This document shows positions 8,339 through 16,092 of a stretch of DNA of 17,394 bases, one piece after another (positions within the stretch are counted from its first letter, which is position 1; every line of letters starts with the position of its first letter). Source of the DNA: Flavobacteriales bacterium (GTDB lineage Bacteria; Bacteroidota; Bacteroidia; Flavobacteriales; BACL11); NCBI GenBank assembly GCA_002730985.1, contig PCBP01000068.1, forward strand, positions 1 to 17,394. Direction: 5' to 3'. A program made the position numbers and the translations under genes. Below the pieces are notes generated by a model. That model did no database searches. It was not told the DNA's origin and was given only the letters and a program-made list of their open reading frames with translations.

Positions 8339-8434
8339 GCCTCAAAATTTCTAATAACTGAAAGTTCCAATTAATATTATGCTTTTTCTTTATAATTCTT
8401 TTATTGCAATAACTTCACAATAAATATTAACGAC
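8339..8434. other. AT-rich intergenic gap between wzc and the PLP enzyme gene
   Basis: The longest gap between genes in the window, 96 bases. I find no TAnnTTTG element on the plus strand, no convincing stem-loop terminator and no small ORF. The downstream pair may be transcribed from a non-canonical promoter here or by read-through from wza-wzc. Confidence 0.5.
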
Positions 8435-9643
8435 ATGAGTAAGCAAAAAGGAAACCCAGCTAGCAGAATACAAGATTTGCAATTTTTTGGGGAATTCGGA
8501 GGCGTCAATCCATCTATAGCAGATTCATCCACATTTACTTATTTAGCAGGTAAAACTATGGGGGATGTATTTGAGGGAACAAGAGAGGGATGTTACTTAT
8601 ATTCTCGCCATACGAATCCATCTACTTCGTATCTAGGAAAAGCTATAGCAGAAATGGAATATATGAAAGGAGCAATACTTGCTGCTTCTGGAATGGGAGC
8701 GATCACTAGTACTCTCTTACAACTCTGCAACTCTGGCGATGAAATTATCAGTAGTCGCACCATATATGGTGGCACTTATGCTTTTCTGCGAAATTATTTA
8801 CCAAAGTTTAACATTAAAACTAAATTTGTAAATGCCACTAATCTAGTGCAAATTGAAAATGCAATTACTCATAAAACCAAGGTGATTTATTGCGAAACTA
8901 TGAGCAACCCCTTATTAGAGATTTCTGATATTACTGCAATTTCAGTATTGGCAAAAGAACATAAGATTAAATTAGTAGTAGACAACACCTTTACCCCTAT
9001 GATTTTTTCTCCTGCAAAAATGGGAGCTGATGTGGTAATCCACTCACTAACTAAATTTATTAATGGGACTTCAGATACTGTAGGGGGAGCTGTTTGTGCT
9101 GCTGAAGATTTTATCGAAAAAATGATCGATGTAAACTCAGGAAGTGCCATGCTACTTGGTCCTGTAATGGACTCTATGCGAGCTGCAAGTATTCTTAAAA
9201 ATATCAGAACTCTCCATTTAAGAATGAAGAAACATTCTGAGAACGCACAATATTTATCTGAAAAATTCCAAGATGATGGATTGAGAGTTATATATCCAGG
9301 ACTAAAAAACCATCCTCAACATGAGATAATGAAAAATACTATGAATAACGGGTTTGGTTTTGGAGGGATGTTTGTGATTGATACAAAAACAAGAGAGAAG
9401 GCAAACAAACTAATGGAAGAGATGCAGAAAGACAATGTAGGCTACCTTGCAGTTAGTTTAGGTTTTTATAAAACTCTGTTTTGTGCTCCTGGATCATCTA
9501 CATCATCTGAAATCTCAGAAGCTGAACAAAAAGATATAGGATTAAGTGAAGGTTTAATTAGATTTTCAGTAGGTTTGGATGATGATATTGAGAGAACATA
9601 TAGAATCATAAGAAAATGTATGAAAAAACTACAAATAATTTAA
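8435..9643 (+). CDS. Cys/Met metabolism PLP-dependent enzyme (methionine gamma-lyase / cystathionine lyase type)
   Basis: A 402-residue cytosolic gamma-family PLP enzyme acting on sulfur amino acids. The PLP lysine is K207 in HSLTKFINGTSD. Other cofactor contacts visible are Y56/R58 in LYSRHTNPS, the phosphate loop S85-GM, the stacking Y111 in YGGTYAFL, D183 in VDNTF, and the substrate-carboxylate Arg376 in LIRFSVGL. The sequence TPMIFSPAKMGADVVIHSLTKFINGTSDT resembles methionine gamma-lyases (split here as TPMIFSPAKMGADVV plus IHSLTKF). However, the cysteine that classical methionine gamma-lyases carry after YG (YGCT) is Gly here, as in cystathionine lyases and synthases. The exact reaction is therefore open. 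Sixteen bases separate it from the NhaC-family gene, so the two are probably one operon. Confidence 0.88.
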   Translation: MSKQKGNPASRIQDLQFFGEFGGVNPSIADSSTFTYLAGKTMGDVFEGTREGCYLYSRHTNPSTSYLGKAIAEMEYMKGAILAASGMGAITSTLLQLCNSGDEIISSRTIYGGTYAFLRNYLPKFNIKTKFVNATNLVQIENAITHKTKVIYCETMSNPLLEISDITAISVLAKEHKIKLVVDNTFTPMIFSPAKMGADVVIHSLTKFINGTSDTVGGAVCAAEDFIEKMIDVNSGSAMLLGPVMDSMRAASILKNIRTLHLRMKKHSENAQYLSEKFQDDGLRVIYPGLKNHPQHEIMKNTMNNGFGFGGMFVIDTKTREKANKLMEEMQKDNVGYLAVSLGFYKTLFCAPGSSTSSEISEAEQKDIGLSEGLIRFSVGLDDDIERTYRIIRKCMKKLQII

Positions 9644-9659
9644 AAGACTCTTATAATTA

Positions 9660-11087
9660 ATGCTTGGATTAAATAATCAAATTTCGCTCACAAAGGCACT
9701 AATCCCTATATGTGTTCTAATTTTTTTATTAGCATATAATATTATCTTCTTTGAAAATAAAGACTGGTTTGGAGAAAACACTTATCAAATAATATTATTA
9801 CTAGGAGCTTCTTTATCTACTGTTATAGGATTAACAGATAAGATCCCAATTAATCATATAGTTAGTAAAATATTTTCTAGTATCAAAAGCATTACAATGC
9901 CAATAGTTATTTTATTACTAGTAGGTGCTTTAGCTGGAACATGGAAAGTAAGTGGAGTTATTCCTGCAATGGTGTATTATGGACTAAATTTAATTAACCC
10001 ATCAGTGTTCTTACCTCTTACACTAATTGTGACTGCTGTTGTATCTCTTACAACTGGAAGCTCATACACTACATCAGCTACTGTAGGTATTGCTCTAGTT
10101 GCAGTTGGCACTGCTTTTAATATAGCACCAGGCATGACAGCTGGAGCTGTAATCTCTGGAGCATATTTTGGTGACAAGATGTCTCCACTTAGTGATACCA
10201 CTAACCTTGCGCCAGCAATGGCAGGCAGCGACTTGTATACGCATATAAAATATATGACACTAACTACTGTACCTACATTTATTATAACATTTATAGTCTT
10301 CTGTCTAATTAGTTTGAATATTAACACTTCTACAACTGGAGACCTCTCTAGTATGATTAGCTTATCTGATACAATTTTAAATGATTTCTATATTTCTCCA
10401 ATATTGTTCCTTGTGCCTGTGCTGGTAATAATTTTGGCATACTTAAAAATTAGACCAATCATAGCACTCTCTTCAGGAATATTTTTAGCAGTCACATTTG
10501 CTTTAATTTTTCAGCAAAACATTCTAGACACAATTGATTCATCAAAACTAAAAGCTATTTTTACTTCAGTTCTCTTAGACACTAAAATTCCTACAGAAAA
10601 CATTGGAATTGAACGACTCTACAATTCAGGAGGAATGAAAAGCATGTTATGGACAATTAAGCTAACACTATCTGCAATGGTCTTTGGGGGTTCGATGGAT
10701 GCAATTGGTGCATTATCAAAAATAACTAGCGCACTCTTAAAAAGAGCAAAAAATATGTTTGGCTTATTTGTTAGTACTGTAATTAGTTGTTTAGGTATTA
10801 ATATAGCTGCTTCGGATCAATATCTCTCAATTGTTATCCCTGGGAAAATGTTTAAAAATGGATATGAGAAGAAAGGACTAGCGCCTGAAAATCTAAGTAG
10901 GACATTAGAAGACTCTGGAACTGTAACATCTGCTCTAATTCCTTGGAATACCTGTGGAGCATATCACTATGGAGTTCTTGGAGTAGGTGTGGCAGAGTAT
11001 TTTATTTATGCTATTTTTAACTGGATGAGCCCTATAATGACCCTAATTTATGCTAGATTTTCAATTAAAATAAGAAAGTTAAAATAA
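9660..11087 (+). CDS. NhaC-family Na+/H+ antiporter-like membrane transporter
   Basis: A 475-residue polytopic inner-membrane protein with about 11-12 hydrophobic segments. Family signatures are TTGSSYTTSATVG (131-143), GAYFGDKMSPLSDTTNLAPA (168-187) and EDSGTVTSALIPWNTCGAY (from about 417). The NhaC superfamily includes Na+/H+ antiporters, the MleN malate/lactate exchanger and transporters predicted to carry methionine (MetT). The position right behind a Cys/Met PLP enzyme makes an amino-acid or keto-acid exchanger at least as likely as a pure ion antiporter. That is inference from context only. The start at ATG 9660 leaves a short gap after the upstream stop. Its last 9 bases overlap the convergent desulfurase gene, and the protein ends in KLK within a palindrome. 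Confidence 0.9.
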   Translation: MLGLNNQISLTKALIPICVLIFLLAYNIIFFENKDWFGENTYQIILLLGASLSTVIGLTDKIPINHIVSKIFSSIKSITMPIVILLLVGALAGTWKVSGVIPAMVYYGLNLINPSVFLPLTLIVTAVVSLTTGSSYTTSATVGIALVAVGTAFNIAPGMTAGAVISGAYFGDKMSPLSDTTNLAPAMAGSDLYTHIKYMTLTTVPTFIITFIVFCLISLNINTSTTGDLSSMISLSDTILNDFYISPILFLVPVLVIILAYLKIRPIIALSSGIFLAVTFALIFQQNILDTIDSSKLKAIFTSVLLDTKIPTENIGIERLYNSGGMKSMLWTIKLTLSAMVFGGSMDAIGALSKITSALLKRAKNMFGLFVSTVISCLGINIAASDQYLSIVIPGKMFKNGYEKKGLAPENLSRTLEDSGTVTSALIPWNTCGAYHYGVLGVGVAEYFIYAIFNWMSPIMTLIYARFSIKIRKLK

Positions 11088-11100
11088 CTCTTTTAACTTT
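11075..11100. terminator. Palindrome across two convergent stop codons, probable bidirectional terminator
   Basis: A perfect 10-base inverted repeat: AAAGTTAAAA at 11075-11084 and TTTTAACTTT at 11091-11100, with a 6-base loop TAACTC. It covers the stop codons of the NhaC-family gene (plus) and the cysteine desulfurase (minus). Because it is symmetrical, either transcript would form the same hairpin. The stem is AT-rich and only modestly stable, so activity is likely but not certain. Confidence 0.6.
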
Positions 11101-12206
11101 TCAACTGCAAAATCAATATCTTCTTTAGTGTTATATCTGCTAAATGAAAATCTAATGCCTGGTCGTTTACTATCTGGGACAATCTCTGCAAGTACATGAG
11201 ACCCCTTATTTCCTCCTGAAGCACATGCGCTCCCTCCACTACAAGCAACACCTAAAATATCTAAATTGAAAAGTAACATCTCTGAGATATCTGTTTCTGG
11301 GAAATGGCATGAGAGTACAGTATATAAACTATTATCAATATCAGTGCATTTAGCATAAAACTGGACATCCGCTATCTCAATTTTAAGTCTTTTAATCATG
11401 TATTCTTTTAACCCTTTAATATATTTCACCTCTGCTTCCAAATTCTCATAAGCCATCTCCATAGCCATGGCAAGTGCTGCAATCCCATAAATATTCTCAG
11501 TTCCCGCTCGCATATTTCTTTCCTGTCCACCACCTCGTATTAATGGCTTAATCTTAATATTATCTGATATGTAACTAAAACCAACACCTTTAGGGCCATG
11601 AAACTTATGTGCAGAAGCTGCCATAAAATCTACATTTAGCTCCTGCATATTAAATGTATAATGGCCTATAGTCTGTACAGTGTCAGAATGAAAGATAGCA
11701 TTAAATTCTTTACAAATTTCTCCTATTTTCTTTAAATCCTGAATAGTTCCAATCTCATTATTGGCATGCATAATTGACACAAAAGTTCTAGGATTGTCCG
11801 CTAAGAGTTCTTTAAGATGCGACAAAGAGACAACACCATCTTTATCAAAATCTACATAAGAAAGCTTTATTACACCCTCCTTATGCAAATCTTGAAGAGG
11901 ATATAATACAGCATGATGAGAAATTCTTAATGTGATAGCATGTGTAATCTTATGATTTTGAATTGCACACTTTATAGCCATATTATCTGCCTCAGTACCA
12001 CCAGATGTAAAGAAAATCGAACCAGGAGAAGTGTTTAATAACTCAGCAATTTTTTTTCGCGCACTCTCAACTATTATTTTTGATTCCCTACCAAAAGAAT
12101 GCACAGAAGAAGGATTAGCAAAATTAGTTTTCATCATTTCACTCATCATTTCAATAATCTCTGGGGCTATTGGGGTAGTTGCCGCATTATCTAAATACAC
12201 CTTCAT
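11079..12206 (-). CDS. Cysteine desulfurase (NifS/IscS family)
   Basis: A PLP enzyme that takes sulfur from L-cysteine as an enzyme persulfide for Fe-S clusters, thiolated tRNA or cofactors, releasing alanine. In its 375 residues I see YLDNAATT (4-11), FTSGGTEADN (66-75), the PLP-stacking H97 (SHHAVL), D175 and Q178 in SDTVQ, the PLP lysine K201 in SAHKFHGPKG, RGGGQERNMRAGTEN (224-238) and catalytic C328 in SGGSACASG. IscS usually has Glu before the stacking His; here it is Ser96, a mild oddity. The C328 loop continues as GGNKGSHVL, a form I recall in Bacteroidota family members. No iscU/sufU or tRNA-thiolase gene is adjacent, so the sulfur acceptor is unknown. The gene follows glmM with no gap (TAAATG). 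Confidence 0.92.
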   Translation of the reverse strand: MKVYLDNAATTPIAPEIIEMMSEMMKTNFANPSSVHSFGRESKIIVESARKKIAELLNTSPGSIFFTSGGTEADNMAIKCAIQNHKITHAITLRISHHAVLYPLQDLHKEGVIKLSYVDFDKDGVVSLSHLKELLADNPRTFVSIMHANNEIGTIQDLKKIGEICKEFNAIFHSDTVQTIGHYTFNMQELNVDFMAASAHKFHGPKGVGFSYISDNIKIKPLIRGGGQERNMRAGTENIYGIAALAMAMEMAYENLEAEVKYIKGLKEYMIKRLKIEIADVQFYAKCTDIDNSLYTVLSCHFPETDISEMLLFNLDILGVACSGGSACASGGNKGSHVLAEIVPDSKRPGIRFSFSRYNTKEDIDFAVEKLKELF

Positions 12207-13586
12207 TTAAAATAATGCTTTAATTTCATTAATCATTTTCTCTGCCAATGCATTAGCTTCAACTTTTCCTTCACTCTCTGCATATATCCTAATTACAGGT
12301 TCTGTATTAGATTTTCTTAAATGTACCCATCCAGTTTCAAAATCTATTTTTAATCCATCTATAGTAGAAATCTGTTCACCATTATAATTATGTTCCAAAA
12401 TAGATAGAACCACATCAACATTCATCTCATGATCCAATTCTATCTTATTCTTAGACATAAAATAATCTGGATAAGAATCTCTTAACTCCCTAACAGATAT
12501 TTCTTTCTCAGCAAGTTGGGTTAGAAATAGGGCAACCCCAACAAGCGCATCTCTACCATAATGCAATTCAGGATATATTATTCCGCCATTTCCTTCTCCA
12601 CCAATAATGGCATTAGTCGCTTTCATCTTCTCCACTACATTAACCTCACCAACTGAGGATGCCTCATAAGTTCCTTTATGTTTGAGAGTAATATCCCTTA
12701 ATGCTCTAGTTGAAGATAAGTTAGATACTGTATTTCCTGGCGTCTTACTTAAAACATAGTCAGAGACTGCTACTAGAGTATATTCTTCACCAAACATAGT
12801 CCCATCTTCACAAATAAAAGCTAATCGATCTACATCAGGATCTACTGCAATCCCAAAATCCGCTTTCTCTTCTACTACTAAATTAGCAGTAACAGTTAGA
12901 TTCTCAGGTAGAGGTTCAGGGTCATGTGGAAAATCTCCATTTGGTTCACAATACAATCTTATACACTCCACTCCCATTCTTTCTAATAATCTAGGAATCA
13001 TAAATCCACCTGTTGAATTTACAGCATCTACCACAACTCTAAATCCTGAAGACTTGACTAAACTAACATTTACTAAATCTAATTTTAAAACCTCATCAAT
13101 GTGTTTATTATTAAAACTATCATCATAGCTATATCTTCCTATAAGCTCTGTCTCAGGGAAAATAAAATCATTCTCTTCTGCCAACAACAGAATCTCTTCC
13201 CCATCTCTTTCTGACAGAAACTCCCCTTTACCATTTAGTAACTTTAAAGCATTCCAATTCTTAGGATTATGGCTAGCAGTAATGATAATACCTCCAGCAG
13301 CATTTTCTAATTGGACTGCAACCTCTATAGTGGGCGTTGTTGAGAGCCCAACATCTAATACATCAAAACCACAACCCATTAAAGTTCCTGAAACGATATT
13401 ACTTACCATCTTGCCAGAATCACGAGCATCACGACCAATTATTATGCTATTAGAAATATCCCCTTGTTTTCTAATAAAGATAGCATAAGAAACAGTAAAA
13501 CGCACAATATCTAAAGGAGAGAGTGAATCTCCTACCGACCCACCAATTGTGCCTCTAATACCAGAAATTGATTTTATTAATGTCAT
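12207..13586 (-). CDS. glmM: Phosphoglucosamine mutase / phosphohexomutase
   Basis: Converts glucosamine-6-phosphate to glucosamine-1-phosphate on the way to UDP-GlcNAc for peptidoglycan and lipopolysaccharide. I start it at ATG 13586 (459 residues), because the longer frame from TTG 13607 overlaps the promoter. The N-terminus MTLIKSISGIRGTIGG is typical of Bacteroidota GlmM. The phosphoserine loop is TAS105HNPKNWN, the Mg loop D249PD251VD253R, the sugar-binding loop G329-EGNGG, and the phosphate-binding loop RKSNTEPVIR (424-433), with the four alpha-D-phosphohexomutase domains in the usual order. Phosphomannomutase activity cannot be ruled out from sequence alone. It is the first gene of a two-gene operon with the cysteine desulfurase. 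Confidence 0.9.
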   Translation of the reverse strand: MTLIKSISGIRGTIGGSVGDSLSPLDIVRFTVSYAIFIRKQGDISNSIIIGRDARDSGKMVSNIVSGTLMGCGFDVLDVGLSTTPTIEVAVQLENAAGGIIITASHNPKNWNALKLLNGKGEFLSERDGEEILLLAEENDFIFPETELIGRYSYDDSFNNKHIDEVLKLDLVNVSLVKSSGFRVVVDAVNSTGGFMIPRLLERMGVECIRLYCEPNGDFPHDPEPLPENLTVTANLVVEEKADFGIAVDPDVDRLAFICEDGTMFGEEYTLVAVSDYVLSKTPGNTVSNLSSTRALRDITLKHKGTYEASSVGEVNVVEKMKATNAIIGGEGNGGIIYPELHYGRDALVGVALFLTQLAEKEISVRELRDSYPDYFMSKNKIELDHEMNVDVVLSILEHNYNGEQISTIDGLKIDFETGWVHLRKSNTEPVIRIYAESEGKVEANALAEKMINEIKALF

Positions 13587-13604
13587 TATATTAATCTTAA
13601 GTGA

Positions 13605-13612
13605 CAAAATTA
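13605..13612 (-). promoter_or_regulatory. Bacteroidota -7 promoter element for glmM
   Basis: On the minus strand this reads TAATTTTG, identical to the ccsBA element. It lies 18 bases upstream of the ATG at 13586, the same spacing as at ccsBA. It makes the TTG at 13607 impossible as a start for this transcript. No clear -33 TTG is seen. Confidence 0.6.
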
Positions 13613-13644
13613 CATAATTAAATTTTTCTTGTGCTTAGGATTAC

Positions 13645-13652
13645 TATCTTTG
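13645..13652 (+). promoter_or_regulatory. Bacteroidota -7 promoter element for the comA-like operon
   Basis: TATCTTTG matches TAnnTTTG and is 20 bases before the ATG at 13673. A TTG at 13629-13631 lies upstream, but the 13-base spacing is shorter than expected for a -33 box. It is divergent from the glmM promoter, with about 30 bases between the two -7 elements. Confidence 0.6.
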
Positions 13653-13672
13653 TTTCTAATATATTTTAAAGT

Positions 13673-14431
13673 ATGCAAGAAATCCTAACACAACTTCCTA
13701 TAAGATCTAAAAGACCTAGAGAGAATGGGCTTACAATGATCATGGATAAAGGCCTTAGCTTAAGGCAAGCTGAAGACTTCTTGTCTTTAAACCATGAATA
13801 TACTGATATTATTAAACTTGGATTTGGAACAAGTATTATAACCCCTAAGATTACTAATAAGATCAAATTATATAAAGAAAATGGGATACTGGTTTATGCA
13901 GGAGGCACTCTCTTTGAAACATTTGCTATCAGAGATCAGATTAATGATTATAAAAGATATATGAATAATATCGGCCTTGAGATGGTAGAAATATCTGATG
14001 GGTGTATGAGTATACATCATGATCTGAAATGTGAAATAATTACAGATTTCTCAAAAGAATTTAAGGTGATTAGTGAGGTTGGAAGCAAAGATACTACAGT
14101 AGAGCTTAGTAGTGAAAACTGGCTGAAATGGATGCAAGATGAACTTTCGGCTGGCAGCTGGAAAGTAATTGCTGAAGCTAGAGAAGGAGGGAATACTGGT
14201 GTCTTTGATCATGATGGAGGCATAAAACATGAGATCATTAATGATATTACAAAGCAGATTAACAAGAATGACATCCTATGGGAGGCTCCTCAAAAAGATC
14301 AACAAGTCTGGTTTATAAATAAATTCGGAGCTGATGTCAATTTAGGAAATATAAGCCCTAATGAAGTTATCCCTTTAGAGTGTCTAAGGCTTGGTTTAAG
14401 AGGTGATACGTTTAATAACTTCTTAACTTAA
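13673..14431 (+). CDS. Phosphosulfolactate synthase (ComA) family protein
   Basis: A 252-residue TIM-barrel-type protein of the ComA family. In methanogens ComA adds sulfite to phosphoenolpyruvate, giving (R)-phosphosulfolactate, the first step to coenzyme M. Conserved family stretches include KRPRENGLTMIMDKG (13-27), IKLGFGTS (47-54), VYAGGTLFE (74-82), EISDG (106-110), SEVGSKD (134-140) and VIAEAREGGNTGVFD (165-179). The length matches the family. Bacteroidota do not make coenzyme M, and no comB/comC-like genes are in the window. The real product may be sulfolactate or another sulfonate, or the enzyme may use a different nucleophile. It leads an operon with the DUF368 gene 3 bases downstream. 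Confidence 0.88.
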   Translation: MQEILTQLPIRSKRPRENGLTMIMDKGLSLRQAEDFLSLNHEYTDIIKLGFGTSIITPKITNKIKLYKENGILVYAGGTLFETFAIRDQINDYKRYMNNIGLEMVEISDGCMSIHHDLKCEIITDFSKEFKVISEVGSKDTTVELSSENWLKWMQDELSAGSWKVIAEAREGGNTGVFDHDGGIKHEIINDITKQINKNDILWEAPQKDQQVWFINKFGADVNLGNISPNEVIPLECLRLGLRGDTFNNFLT

Positions 14432-14434
14432 TTA

Positions 14435-15334
14435 ATGAAGAAATACTTAATACTTTTTCTTAAAGGAGTAGGAATGGGGGTAGCAAATGTGATTCCTGGA
14501 GTTTCTGGGGGTACTATCGCATTAATTACTAACATATATGAAGAACTGATCAATACTTTAAGATCATTTGATAGGAAAGCCCTAGAGCTTTTATTTTCTT
14601 TCAAAATGAAAGAATTAGCTAAATACACAAATTTGTATTTCTTAACTGCTATTTTCTCTGGAAGTATTATTAGTGTCTTTACTATAGCTATTTTATTTGA
14701 ATATCTATTTGCTAATTACCCGGTATTAATCTGGTCATTATTTTTTGGACTTATTGTGGCCTCAGTTATTTTTGTAGGTAAGAGAGTGCAAAATTGGAAT
14801 GTAAAATCTACTATTACTTTTATATTAGGAACAACAATAGCAATTTCTTTAAGTTTTATGGAACCAGCAACAGAAAACTCAAATCTACTTTTTGTCTTTA
14901 TATGTGGGATAATTGGGATAAGTGGCATGATGCTGCCAGGGTTATCTGGATCATATATATTAATACTGCTAGGGAACTACAAGCTTTTAATGGTAACTGC
15001 AGTAACCGAACTAGACATCTCACTATTAAGCATCTTTTTTCTTGGTTCTGTATTTGGTCTAATGAGTTTTTCCCACCTTCTATCTTGGGTATTAACAAGA
15101 TATAAAGATGCTACACTAGCATTATTAACAGGCTTCATTCTAGGGTCTTTAAATATTATCTGGCCTTGGAAGCAGATTACGAAAAGTATCAAGATAAATG
15201 ATGAGGTGAAGATAATAGCATACAATTCGAATTTGCCAGCTGAGATAGATAGTAACACTCTATTTGCTATCATACTAATGATAGTAGGATTCTTACTCGT
15301 GTATTTGCTAGAGAATTCATCAAAAAATAAATAA
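14435..15334 (+). CDS. DUF368 family polyprenyl-phosphate transporter
   Basis: A 299-residue integral membrane protein of the DUF368 family. Members (PopT) have been implicated in flipping undecaprenyl phosphate back across the inner membrane so the lipid carrier can be reused for cell-wall and glycan synthesis. The two inverted-repeat signature loops are present: GVANVIPGVSGGTIAL (15-30) and GISGMMLPGLSGSYILIL (161-178). They are separated and flanked by about eight hydrophobic segments. The start at ATG 14435 follows the comA-like stop by 3 bases, and the stop shares one base with the aroE start (TAATG). The assignment to carrier recycling rests on family knowledge; the sequence itself shows only membership. 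Confidence 0.9.
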   Translation: MKKYLILFLKGVGMGVANVIPGVSGGTIALITNIYEELINTLRSFDRKALELLFSFKMKELAKYTNLYFLTAIFSGSIISVFTIAILFEYLFANYPVLIWSLFFGLIVASVIFVGKRVQNWNVKSTITFILGTTIAISLSFMEPATENSNLLFVFICGIIGISGMMLPGLSGSYILILLGNYKLLMVTAVTELDISLLSIFFLGSVFGLMSFSHLLSWVLTRYKDATLALLTGFILGSLNIIWPWKQITKSIKINDEVKIIAYNSNLPAEIDSNTLFAIILMIVGFLLVYLLENSSKNK

Positions 15335-16050
15335 TGAGAACCTTTGGAGTTGTAGGCAACAGTCTAAGACATTCTTTTTCTGCACAATATTTTAAAGAGA
15401 AATTCCTAAAAGAAGGAATAACTAACACTGAATATCTTAATCTTGAGCTAGAAAACATTTCAGAATTCAAAGGATTAATAAAAAAACACAAATTCGCCGG
15501 ACTTAATATTACGATTCCATATAAAAAATCAATACTTCCATTCTTAGATGAAATAAGTAAAGAAGCAAAAATAATTGGCGCGGTAAATACAATCCATTTT
15601 AATAATGACAAATTAATTGGATATAATACTGACTACATCGGATTTCTATATAGTATACAGCCATTATTGAAGGGTAGAGACAAAGCCTTAATATTAGGTG
15701 ATGGGGGTGCAGCAAGGGCTATAAAATATGCTTTAACAAAACTTGGGGTTAAATATAAAACTGTAAACAGAAATACCGCATTCGATTATTTAGATATTAA
15801 GAGGGAAACAACTAGTTATTACACTATTATAATTAATACAACACCTCAAGGAACCTTCCCTGAAATTAGTGGATATCCTAAAATCCCTTATGAATACCTA
15901 AACAAAGACAATCTGCTTTTTGATTTAATCTACAACCCATATGAAACTAAATTCTTAGCTTACGGGAAAGCAAAGGATGCTCAAACTAAAAATGGATTAG
16001 AGATGCTCCAAATACAGGCAGAGGAGAGCTGGAGAATCTGGAACCTCTAA
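15334..16050 (+). CDS. aroE: Shikimate dehydrogenase
   Basis: NADPH-dependent reduction of 3-dehydroshikimate to shikimate in the aromatic amino-acid pathway. At 238 residues it is on the short side, as is usual for Bacteroidota AroE. The substrate site is seen in NSLRHSFSA (9-17), the catalytic Lys in NITIPYK64K, GAVNT (82-86) and the catalytic Asp in GYNTD100. The nucleotide-binding turn is LGDGGAARA (121-129), followed by the NADP-type NRNT. Later motifs are NTTPQGTFP, DLIYNPYET and NGLEMLQIQAEESW. The usual GAGG turn reads GDGG, a tolerated change. It is the last gene of the comA-like/DUF368/aroE operon, with a one-base overlap upstream. Confidence 0.95.
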   Translation: MRTFGVVGNSLRHSFSAQYFKEKFLKEGITNTEYLNLELENISEFKGLIKKHKFAGLNITIPYKKSILPFLDEISKEAKIIGAVNTIHFNNDKLIGYNTDYIGFLYSIQPLLKGRDKALILGDGGAARAIKYALTKLGVKYKTVNRNTAFDYLDIKRETTSYYTIIINTTPQGTFPEISGYPKIPYEYLNKDNLLFDLIYNPYETKFLAYGKAKDAQTKNGLEMLQIQAEESWRIWNL

Positions 16051-16065
16051 ATCATTAAATATTAG

Positions 16066-16073
16066 TAAATTTG
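16066..16073 (+). promoter_or_regulatory. Bacteroidota -7 promoter element for the DUF349 gene
   Basis: TAAATTTG matches TAnnTTTG, begins 15 bases after the aroE stop and ends 19 bases before the proposed TTG start at 16093. It suggests the DUF349 gene has its own transcript in addition to any read-through from aroE. Confidence 0.55.
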
Positions 16074-16092
16074 CAATCAAAAAGTCTAAAAG

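Noticed and set aside
8339..8434. Possible terminator, riboswitch or small RNA between wzc and the PLP enzyme gene
   Set aside because: I could find no stem with a T-run, no SAM-riboswitch-like conserved blocks and no TAnnTTTG element; the stretch is plain AT-rich sequence.
9977..10327. 116-residue minus-strand open frame inside the NhaC-family gene
   Set aside because: It is an antisense shadow of a well-conserved membrane protein; it has no promoter element or recognisable domain.
13587..13607. TTG start giving a longer GlmM
   Set aside because: It overlaps the minus-strand -7 element, and the conserved N-terminus MTLIKSISGIRG begins at ATG 13586.
14716..15611. Several overlapping short frames on both strands within the DUF368 gene and aroE
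   Set aside because: All are alternative-frame readings of two clear genes; none has a start context or family match.
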